A DNA stretch of 64,000 nucleotides from Nannocystis sp. RBIL2 (lineage in GTDB: Bacteria > Myxococcota_A > Polyangia > Nannocystales > Nannocystaceae): NCBI RefSeq assembly GCF_026626745.1, contig NZ_JAPNJW010000001.1:1580001-1644000 (forward strand). Direction: 5' to 3'. The notes under the pieces are model-generated. The model was given only the letters and a program-made list of their open reading frames with translations. It was not told the DNA's origin and did no database searches. A program made the translations under genes and the position numbers. Positions 57,386 through 64,000 of the stretch are shown piece after piece. Positions within the stretch are counted from its first letter, which is position 1; each line of letters opens with the position of its first letter.

Positions 57386-59485
57386 ATGATCCGAGACACC
57401 TACTTCATCGCCGCCGCCACCCTCGCCTGCGCCCTCGGGTGTACGCCGTCCGCCGGACCGGCCGCGCCGGAGCCGGCAGCGACCGCAGACCCGCCGGAGA
57501 CGAGCGCGGCGACCCAGGTTCGGGCCCGCCCGGACACCACGCTCATTCCGCGCTCGGTGCTGCTCGGCAACCCCGAGCGCGAGTGGCCGGCGCTGAGCCC
57601 CGACGGACAAAAGCTATTGTTCCTGGCGCCGGTGCAGGGCGTGCTCAACGTGTGGGTCGGCCCCGTCGACCGGCTCGACGAGGCCAGGCCGATCACCCAG
57701 GACACGCGGCGAGGCATCCGGCTCGCGTTCTGGAGCGCCAGCGACGATCGCGTGCTGTACATGCAGGACCGCGACGGCGACGAGAACTGGCGGCTCTACG
57801 CCGTCGATCCGGTCACCGCGGAGACGACCGATCTGACGGTGCTCCCGAACGTCCGCGCGTTGCCCGTCAACATCAGCGACGACCGGCCTCACGAGCTCGT
57901 GGTCGCCATGAACGACCGCGACCCCGCCTGGTACGACCTCTACAACGTCGACATTCGCACCGCGAAGCGCCGGCTGCTCGTCAAGAACGACCAGCAGCTG
58001 AACCGGTTCGTGGTCGACAACGACCTCAGGCCGAGGTTCGCCGATCGCAGCACCGCCGCCGGCGGCCTGGATCTGCTCGCGCTGAAGGGCAAACGATGGC
58101 AGCCGGTGTTCGCGGTCGAGCTCGCCGACGAGCCGACCACGCACGCGCTCGGCATCGACGTCGCCGGCACCACGCTGTATTTGACGGACAGCCGCGGGCG
58201 CGAGACTGCGGCGCTGGTCGCCCGCGACCTCAAGACCGGCAAGGAGCGGGTGCTCGCCGAGCACCCGAAGGCAGGCTTCGCCACCCTGATCGAGGACCGC
58301 AAGACCCACCGTCCGCTGGCGGCCGCGTTCACGCACCTGCGCCAGGAGTGGCAGGCGCTCGACCCGGCGGTCGAGCCCGACCTGGCGGCCCTGCGCGGGG
58401 CCGCCGACGGCGACTTCATGGTGATCAGCCAATCGCGGGACAGCCAGCGGTGGGTCGTGCAGTACCAGGTCGACGACGGACCGAGCCGCTATTATTTGTA
58501 CGACCGCGAGGACCGGCGGGCGAAGCTGCTGTTCACGGCCGACGCGGAGCTGGCGGCGCAGAAGCTGGCGAGGATGCGCTCGGTGGTGATCGCCGCGCGC
58601 GACGGGCTCGAGCTGGCGTCGTACTACACGCTGCCGGTCGGGTCCGACGCGGACGGCGACGGCCTGCCGGACGCGCCGCTGCCGACGGTGCTGCTCGTGC
58701 ACGGCGGGCCGTGGCACCGCGACACCTGGGGCTTCTCGCTCGAGCATCAATGGCTGGCGAACCGCGGATATGCGGTGCTGAGCGTCAACTTCCGCGGCTC
58801 GTCCGGGTTCACCAAGAGCCTCCTCAACGCCGGCGATCACGAGATGGGCCGGAAGATGCACGACGACCTGCTCGACGCGGTCGGCTGGGCGGTCGACCAG
58901 CGAATCGCCGATCCCGCGCGGGTGGCGATCATGGGCGCGAGCTACGGCGGCTACGCGGCGCTGGTCGGATTGACGGTCACGCCGGAGACCTTCGCCTGCG
59001 GGGTCGACATCGTCGGACCGTCCAACCTCGAGACGCTGCTGCAATCGTTCCCGCCGTACTGGGGCGCGACCCGGCTGCGCTTCCTGGCGCGCTGGGGCGA
59101 CCCGAACACCGAGGAGGGGCGCAAGCTGCTGCGCGAGCGCTCGCCGCTGCACCGGGTCGCGGCGATCCAGCGGCCGCTGCTGATCGGCCAGGGCGCCAAC
59201 GACGTCCGGGTCAAGCAGCAGGAGTCGGACCAGATCGTCGCAGCGATGCAGGACAAGCGCCTGCCCGTGACCTACGTGCTGTACCCGGACGAGGGCCACG
59301 GCTTCGAGCGACCCGAGAACCGGATCTCGTTCCTCGGGATCACCGAGGCCTTCCTGGCCCGCTGCCTCGGCGGGCCGTATCAACCGATCGGCGACGATTT
59401 CACGGGCGCCAGCCTGATCGTCAAGACCGGCGCCGAGCACGTGCCCGGGCTGCCCGAGGCGCTGCGGGCCGCCGGCAAGCCGTGA
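57386..59485 (+). CDS. S9-family prolyl oligopeptidase-like lipoprotein
   Basis: 699 residues, ATG 57386. A-L-G-C or T-L-A-C lipobox near Cys15-Cys19, then a short Pro/Ala linker. A beta-propeller (about 55-420; [10 protein letters not shown]) is followed by an alpha/beta hydrolase domain (about 430-670) with H-G-G-P-W, G-A-S-Y-G-G (Ser519), G-A-N-D-V-R-V (Asp606) and D-E-G-H-G-F (His638), a full catalytic triad. It cleaves short peptides, probably in the periplasm or on the surface. Convergent with the diheme peroxidase gene. Confidence 0.95.
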   Translation: MIRDTYFIAAATLACALGCTPSAGPAAPEPAATADPPETSAATQVRARPDTTLIPRSVLLGNPEREWPALSPDGQKLLFLAPVQGVLNVWVGPVDRLDEARPITQDTRRGIRLAFWSASDDRVLYMQDRDGDENWRLYAVDPVTAETTDLTVLPNVRALPVNISDDRPHELVVAMNDRDPAWYDLYNVDIRTAKRRLLVKNDQQLNRFVVDNDLRPRFADRSTAAGGLDLLALKGKRWQPVFAVELADEPTTHALGIDVAGTTLYLTDSRGRETAALVARDLKTGKERVLAEHPKAGFATLIEDRKTHRPLAAAFTHLRQEWQALDPAVEPDLAALRGAADGDFMVISQSRDSQRWVVQYQVDDGPSRYYLYDREDRRAKLLFTADAELAAQKLARMRSVVIAARDGLELASYYTLPVGSDADGDGLPDAPLPTVLLVHGGPWHRDTWGFSLEHQWLANRGYAVLSVNFRGSSGFTKSLLNAGDHEMGRKMHDDLLDAVGWAVDQRIADPARVAIMGASYGGYAALVGLTVTPETFACGVDIVGPSNLETLLQSFPPYWGATRLRFLARWGDPNTEEGRKLLRERSPLHRVAAIQRPLLIGQGANDVRVKQQESDQIVAAMQDKRLPVTYVLYPDEGHGFERPENRISFLGITEAFLARCLGGPYQPIGDDFTGASLIVKTGAEHVPGLPEALRAAGKP

Positions 59486-59495
59486 GCTTCGAGCC

Positions 59496-61016
59496 TCACT
59501 TGAGCAGCTTCGGCGGCTTGACCGTCTTGGTGTCCGACAGCGTCTTGAGGTACGCGACGATCGCCGCCTCCTCCGCGAGGCTCAGATCGAGGTCGCCGAT
59601 CAGGAAGCCGATGGCGAGCGTGCCCTGCTCCTCCGGCGCGGGCCAGCAGTTGGCCGCCCGCGCCTCCGCCTCGGTCCAGTCCTGCTTGCTCGGGTCGCAG
59701 CGCGTGACCCCGAACTTGGTCGCGGTCGCTCCGCCGCTGCTCACGTCCGCGGTGTTGTAGAAGTGGACGAGGCCCTCGAGGCTCTTGAACCACCCGTTGT
59801 GGGTGTAGGCCTTGACGAAGCTCTTGGACGGGCGCTTGTCCACGTTGCGCAAGGACGGGGTCTTGTGAAGCCCGAGCTGGTTCGGGAGCGTCGAGCGAGC
59901 GCCCAGGCCCGGGCTGCCGAGCGGGCCGGGGATCTTGGCGTTCCGCGGCACGCCGATGTTGTGAAACGCGGCGTCGGTGTAGAGCTCGCCGGGATCCAGC
60001 CCGGCCTTGTCGGGATCCTCGATCACGAACACCGGGGTATTGCTGTGACAGAGCGCGCAGTTGGCCTTGCCGTAGAACAGCTCGTGGCCGAGGTTCTCCT
60101 GGGCCGTCAAGCCCTGGAGCGGGAACGCCACGTCCTCGCCTTCCAGCTCGATCTCCGCGGCCAGCGCGATGTCCCGCTTCGAGCTGAACGAATTGACCTC
60201 GCTCGAGGATTGCCAGGCCGCGAGCGCCACCCCGATCCGCTTGAAGCTGAGCATGAAGCCGGCGTTGCTGCAGTCGATCTTCTCGCCCCAGGCCAGCTTG
60301 TACAGCAGCGAGTACGGGGCCTTCGCCACGTGGTTGCAGACCTGCTTCTCGCTGATGTTCTGCTCGACCGGGTTCGGGAACGGCTGCAGCGCCTGGTCGG
60401 CCACCGGCCCCAGGAACTGCGCGAAGAGGCCCTCCAGGGCGGGGCTGCTCTTGAAGACCTCGAGGCCGGCGTGCGCCGTCGCCCCCGCGACCAGCGGCAC
60501 GACGTTGCCCTCGGCGCGGCCGTCCCAGAACACGCCGCCGCAGGGCAAGAGGAAGGGCGGACACTGCAGCTGCAGCGGTATGTTGCGCGCGTAGGCGTTG
60601 CTGGGCGGCTTGATCGAGCCCACCGCGCCCGCGGCCGCGCCCGGGGCCGCCACCTGCGACTTGTTGATCGCGTCGACGCCGAACGTCCAGCCGGCGGCCG
60701 GGTCATGACAGCTGACGCAACCTTGCTTGTTCTTGGGGCTGGATATCTTGTCGAAGAAGACGAACTTGCCCAGCTGCTGCAGGCTCTTCTCCTGCAGCTT
60801 GAACGAGCGGCCGGGCGGCACCTCGTCGTCGAACAGCCATTCGAGGGGCACCTCCTCCGGCTCGTCGTCGGCGGCGAAGTCCTCGACAGCGTCGGCGACG
60901 TCGTCCAGGACGACCTCCGGCTCGCCGTCCGCCTCGACGCTCTCGCACTGCATGAACCCTGCGAGCGGGCCCGCCAATAGCGCCCCGCTCATGAGGATGT
61001 TAATAGGAGTTGTCAT
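59496..61016 (-). CDS. diheme cytochrome-c peroxidase family protein
   Basis: 506 residues from ATG 61016. Signal-like N-terminus with a lone Cys near residue 24 (F-M-Q-C), so it may be a lipoprotein. Two heme c sites C-V-S-C-H (near 100) and C-A-L-C-H (near 320) are in the MauG/CcpA order, with the axial and bridging surroundings F-F-D, D-P-A-A-G-W-T-F and W-D-G-R. It reduces hydrogen peroxide with electrons from cytochromes. The S9 peptidase gene converges with only 10 bp between the stops. Confidence 0.92.
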   Translation of the reverse strand: MTTPINILMSGALLAGPLAGFMQCESVEADGEPEVVLDDVADAVEDFAADDEPEEVPLEWLFDDEVPPGRSFKLQEKSLQQLGKFVFFDKISSPKNKQGCVSCHDPAAGWTFGVDAINKSQVAAPGAAAGAVGSIKPPSNAYARNIPLQLQCPPFLLPCGGVFWDGRAEGNVVPLVAGATAHAGLEVFKSSPALEGLFAQFLGPVADQALQPFPNPVEQNISEKQVCNHVAKAPYSLLYKLAWGEKIDCSNAGFMLSFKRIGVALAAWQSSSEVNSFSSKRDIALAAEIELEGEDVAFPLQGLTAQENLGHELFYGKANCALCHSNTPVFVIEDPDKAGLDPGELYTDAAFHNIGVPRNAKIPGPLGSPGLGARSTLPNQLGLHKTPSLRNVDKRPSKSFVKAYTHNGWFKSLEGLVHFYNTADVSSGGATATKFGVTRCDPSKQDWTEAEARAANCWPAPEEQGTLAIGFLIGDLDLSLAEEAAIVAYLKTLSDTKTVKPPKLLK

Positions 61017-62281
61017 CCTGAGATCTACCTCCGTGCAACACCGATCGATCGACCGCTGGCCTCCCGACGATGCGGGTATTCCCTGACCCAGGCAAGCAGC
61101 AGGCGTGCTCACTGTCACCCGGACATCCGTCTCCGGACGCCACGCCCGCAGACCACTGCGATCGCTGGCCCTGTGCGCCGGCACCGTCGTGAATCGTGCC
61201 AATCGCATTCGTAAGGGTCACCACTCGCACCACGCCGACGATCCCGGGCTCGCTGGCCGATGACTGCGTCACAAGCTCGGCGCTTTCATGGCACCGTCCC
61301 CGACGCGCCGCACCCGATCGGATGTGTTGACATGAGCGTGACGCCTACATGTGGCCGAATGATCGAAGTATCCCAGGTCTCGACTATCCATATTCGTCAG
61401 TGCGGGGACGCGGGCGTGCAGAGGACACAAAGCCGGACGGGTCGTGATGCTGCAGTCCACGGTGGTGTGCCTGGCTGCAGACGTCCGCTCCGGCGTAGCG
61501 CCAACTGCCGAGGCGAGCCCCAGCGACGATCAGGACCGACGAGGCGCGCGGGTCCGGGCGTGGGCCTCCGTCAGCGCAGTCGCATGCACGAGCGTGCCCG
61601 GGAGGAGAATGACGGCGCTGGTTCGGGACGGGCGCGGCGCGACGCGTCAGCGCCGAGACCCGGCGCTCAGAGGAGGTCGCGGAGCTCGAGCAGCGACGGC
61701 CCGGGCCGCGCCAGCCGGACGCAGCCGAGCCCGCCCGCTCCCCGGCGACGACCGCGAGAAGTGGCCTGCTGAGCTGCTCACGACCGCCGTCTCTTGCGGC
61801 GCCGCATCGCGCCAGGGCACCGGAGCGCGAGCGACCCAGCCTCCGGCTGCGTTTGCTTCATGTCCGGCGACCCACGCAAATCTGAGAAATCTCCTGGCTC
61901 AGGAGGCGCCGAGTCCGCATCCGGCGAACGCGGAGTGACCGGGGGTTTTCACGGGGTTCCAACCTCTCGCACACGAGGCCTTGTGACTCATTCCTCGATT
62001 CGCGGGGCGGCCGCCGAAACATGGTTTACGCGCCGCATTGGCGAGCACGCCGCCGGCGGGCTGGACAGCCCCCGGCCGAGGCGCAGCCCCGGTCAATTCT
62101 TCGCTCACGGCTCGATTCAGGCGGATATGCGGGCGAATGGCTCGCTCGCGGCTCCACGAGCCTGCTGTGGTCGGGCGCATGGCGGCGCCTTTGCTCGTAC
62201 CACGGTCCCCCTCAGACTTGCCCTCGACGACGCACCTGCCATGGAGCACACGTCAACGCGCTGAAGAGAGCTGAAGGCACC
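61017..62281. other. gene-free stretch of about 1.26 kb
   Basis: Frames are Arg/Ser/Ala-rich shadows without ribosome sites, and codon bias is not gene-like on either strand. No tRNA, CRISPR, insertion sequence ends or strong hairpin recognised. It may hold remnants too decayed to identify. The promoter of the cysteine-rich gene should lie near 62200-62270. Confidence 0.5.
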
Positions 62282-63223
62282 ATGCTATTCAATCAAACCA
62301 GTATCCTCCTGACCGCGCTCACCCTGGGCTTGGCTATCCCCTGGACCGAGCCCACGTGCGATTGCAATCCGCACCCCGACGACGACCCGTGCCAGTACGA
62401 CTCCGACTGCTACGGCGACCAGGTCTGCATCGACTACGAATGCGTCGACCCCCCGCCGCCACCCGAGTGCAAGTACGACTCCGACTGCTACGGCGACCAG
62501 GTGTGCGTCGACTACGAATGCGTCGATCCCCCACCCGAGTGCACGTACGACTCCGACTGCTACGACGGCCAGATCTGCGTCGACTACGAATGCGTCGACC
62601 CGCCGCCCGAGTGCACGTACGACTCCGACTGCTACGACGGCCAGATCTGCGTCGACTACGAATGCGTCGACCCGCCGCCCGAGTGCACGTACGACTCCGA
62701 CTGCTACGACGGCCAGATCTGCGTCGACTACGAATGCGTCGATCCGCCGCCCGAGTGCACGTACGACTCCGACTGCTACGACGGCCAGATCTGCGTCGAC
62801 TACGAATGCGTCGATCCGCCGCCCGAGTGCACGTACGACTCCGACTGCTACGACGGCCAGATCTGCGTCGACTACGAATGCGTCGATCCGCCGCCCGAGT
62901 GCAAGTACGACTCCGACTGCTACGACGGCCAGATCTGCGTCGACTACGTCTGCGTCGATCCCCCGACCTCGTGCAAGTACGACTCCGACTGCTACGGCGA
63001 CCAGGTCTGCGTCGACTATGTCTGCGTCGACCCGCCGACCTCGTGCAAGTACGACTCCCAATGCTACGGCGACCAGATCTGCGTCGACTACGTCTGCGTC
63101 GACCCCCCGCCCTCGTGCACGTACGACTCCGACTGCCCGGATTACTACATCTGCGTCGATTACGTCTGCCAGGAGAAGGTGTGCGGAGGCGACGCTCGCT
63201 TCTACGACCCGCACTGCTACTGA
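62282..63223 (+). CDS. secreted cysteine-rich repeat protein
   Basis: 313 residues from ATG 62282 (GAAGG upstream). Signal peptide to about 25, then 11 tandem 24-residue repeats of the form C-x-Y-D-S-D-C-Y-x-x-Q-x-C-V-D-Y-x-C-V-D-P-P, each with four cysteines, ending C-G-G-D-A-R-F-Y-D-P-H-C-Y. Acidic and Tyr-rich, so the secreted chain would be a rigid disulphide-bonded rod. No homologous family named; likely a surface or matrix structural protein. Confidence 0.85.
   Translation: MLFNQTSILLTALTLGLAIPWTEPTCDCNPHPDDDPCQYDSDCYGDQVCIDYECVDPPPPPECKYDSDCYGDQVCVDYECVDPPPECTYDSDCYDGQICVDYECVDPPPECTYDSDCYDGQICVDYECVDPPPECTYDSDCYDGQICVDYECVDPPPECTYDSDCYDGQICVDYECVDPPPECTYDSDCYDGQICVDYECVDPPPECKYDSDCYDGQICVDYVCVDPPTSCKYDSDCYGDQVCVDYVCVDPPTSCKYDSQCYGDQICVDYVCVDPPPSCTYDSDCPDYYICVDYVCQEKVCGGDARFYDPHCY
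62390..63181 (+). repeat. 11 copies of a 72-bp coding repeat
   Basis: Copies 3-7 are almost identical at DNA level. The first two and the last four have diverged (E to V and PPE to PTS changes). The period of 72 bp keeps frame. The homogeneous centre suggests recent amplification or gene conversion. Confidence 0.88.
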
Positions 63224-63298
63224 CGATCGGCCGGCGGCTTCCCTCACGGTTCGGCGCCCCGACTCGGCGGCGCCGGCCCGGGGGCGGGCCACGGTGAC

Positions 63299-63951
63299 AT
63301 GCGAGCTCGGCCGCGATCCTTCGCGCCATGGTCGGCGGAGCTGATCGGCCGCCGCTGGACCGACACCGACGACGGCGACAGCAGCGACAGCGCGCGCGCC
63401 GTCGTCATCGACCCACCGGGCGGACCATCGTCGGCGGCGTCCCGAACCTCGACTGCCTCGACGTGTCGCGGATTGCCCTCGCCCCCGACGGCGCCTTCGG
63501 GCTCGACGACCCGGCTGTCCGTCGCAGTCGACGCCGAGAACCTCGATGACCTCGACCACGCCCGCACAGTCGTCTCGGCCGCCATCGACGATCCCGCCGG
63601 CACCTGAAACGCCGTCGCAGCGCTCGGCGACCTCGTGCTCGCCGGCTCGCTCGAACGGCGCCTCGCGGTGCGGCGTGGACGCTCTTCCGCGACGGCCACC
63701 CGAAGCATGATTACGCCGACACAGTCGCCGCCGGGGAGGACGAGTCCCTGGTCGTCGGCTGCGCCCATATTTTGATACAGGTGCTGACCGGCGCCTTCGA
63801 CGGGCCGCTACCGCGGCGACGGGGCGACGAGGTTTACGGCGTCGCGTTCGGCGACGGCTTCGTCGCCTCGCCGGCGACGGTCCGGCGGATCGAGGCCGAC
63901 TCACCGTCTCGCGCCGATCTCCGCCCCGACGCGCTGACGCGCCGATCGTAA
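63299..63951 (+). pseudogene. frameshifted remnant of an unrecognised gene
   Basis: Protein-like segments lie in different frames on the plus strand: A-E-L-I-G-R-R-W-T-D (from 63299), T-I-V-G-G-V-P-N-L-D-C-L-D-V-S-R-I-A-L (near 63420), V-D-A-E-N-L-D-D-L-D-H-A-R-T-V-V (near 63525), A-L-G-D-L-V-L-A-G-S-L-E-R-R-L (after a TGA at 63605), and A-D-T-V-A-A-G-E-D-E-S-L-V-V-G-C-A-H-I-L to a TAA at 63949. At least two frameshifts and one stop are needed, so the gene is dead. Family not recognised. Confidence 0.55.
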
Positions 63952-64000
63952 TGAGGCGATCGCTGCCCGGTCGGCCACCCGGAGCCGCGTCGTCCCGCCG

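Noticed and set aside
61444..61938. Plus-strand ORF of 164 codons in the gene-free region
   Set aside because: Arg/Ala/Ser-rich composition, no ribosome site and no recognisable domain.
63605..63607. A fourth in-frame TGA as selenocysteine
   Set aside because: No redox motif around it and the surrounding gene has other frameshifts, so simple decay explains it.

Overview
The window is high-GC bacterial chromosome. Its style points to a myxobacterium of the Nannocystis/Plesiocystis type (Nannocystaceae). The evidence is the large number of secreted lipoproteins in which a lipobox is followed by a long Thr/Ser/Gly linker (TTG, STTD and similar), a Gly-Cys-x-Cys plus hydrophobic plus Arg C-terminal tail of MYXO-CTERM type, a Ser/Thr kinase of the myxobacterial Pkn layout, IgGFc-binding and cysteine-rich repeat surface proteins, and an ECF sigma gene overlapping a membrane-anchored partner. 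The species assignment is inference.

Layout. 0-6 kb: SH3-like gene end, sigma module, SUMF1-like lipoprotein and two further lipoproteins. 6-13 kb: methyltransferase, Sel1-repeat lipoprotein, a UGA-containing peroxiredoxin-like gene, and a protein with two tandem AlkB-like 2OG-Fe(II) oxygenase cores. 13-20 kb: amidohydrolase lipoprotein and other envelope proteins, then a divergent aldo/keto reductase-AraC pair. 20-30 kb: a regulatory block (1173-aa propeller histidine kinase, FixJ-type regulator, divergent receiver-kinase), then a VWA protein, a lipase-like hydrolase and an AlkD-type repair protein. 30-36 kb: a small peptide with its own terminator, a duplicated DUF3179 tail, two adjacent UGA-containing genes (DUF3179 and AhpD-like), a phosphoesterase and a Ser/Thr kinase. 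36-44 kb: Tat-exported DUF839/PhoX-like protein, lipase, and a two-gene type-I-like export pair with a degenerate ATPase. 44-63 kb: Nudix, TipAS-type MerR, GST, Imm-5-like protein, IgGFc-binding lipoprotein, beta-helix lipoprotein, serine hydrolase, LigD (ligase-polymerase), DUF3606, S9 peptidase, diheme cytochrome-c peroxidase, and an 11-repeat cysteine-rich secreted protein. A frameshifted pseudogene closes the window.

The most striking observation is three genes that are each interrupted by one in-frame TGA, exactly where the family has a redox cysteine. They are peroxiredoxin-like (U-P-F-C), DUF3179 (Y-U-T-L-C) and AhpD-like (C-V-Y-U). Each TGA is followed within about 35 nt by a perfect 6-7 bp hairpin, two of them with the loops AGGUU and GGUCU, resembling bacterial SECIS elements. 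I read these as selenoproteins; two sit side by side in a probable operon. No sel genes are in the window, so decoding must be encoded elsewhere. I do not recall selenocysteine being described in DUF3179 proteins.

Other structure not explained by genes: a GGACC-WW-GGTCC motif near the kinase, VWA and hydrolase genes; an imperfect 14-bp inverted repeat between the reductase and its AraC neighbour; 20-bp-spaced direct repeats before the PhoX-like gene; a 79-80 bp tandem repeat before ligD; and several decayed or truncated genes.
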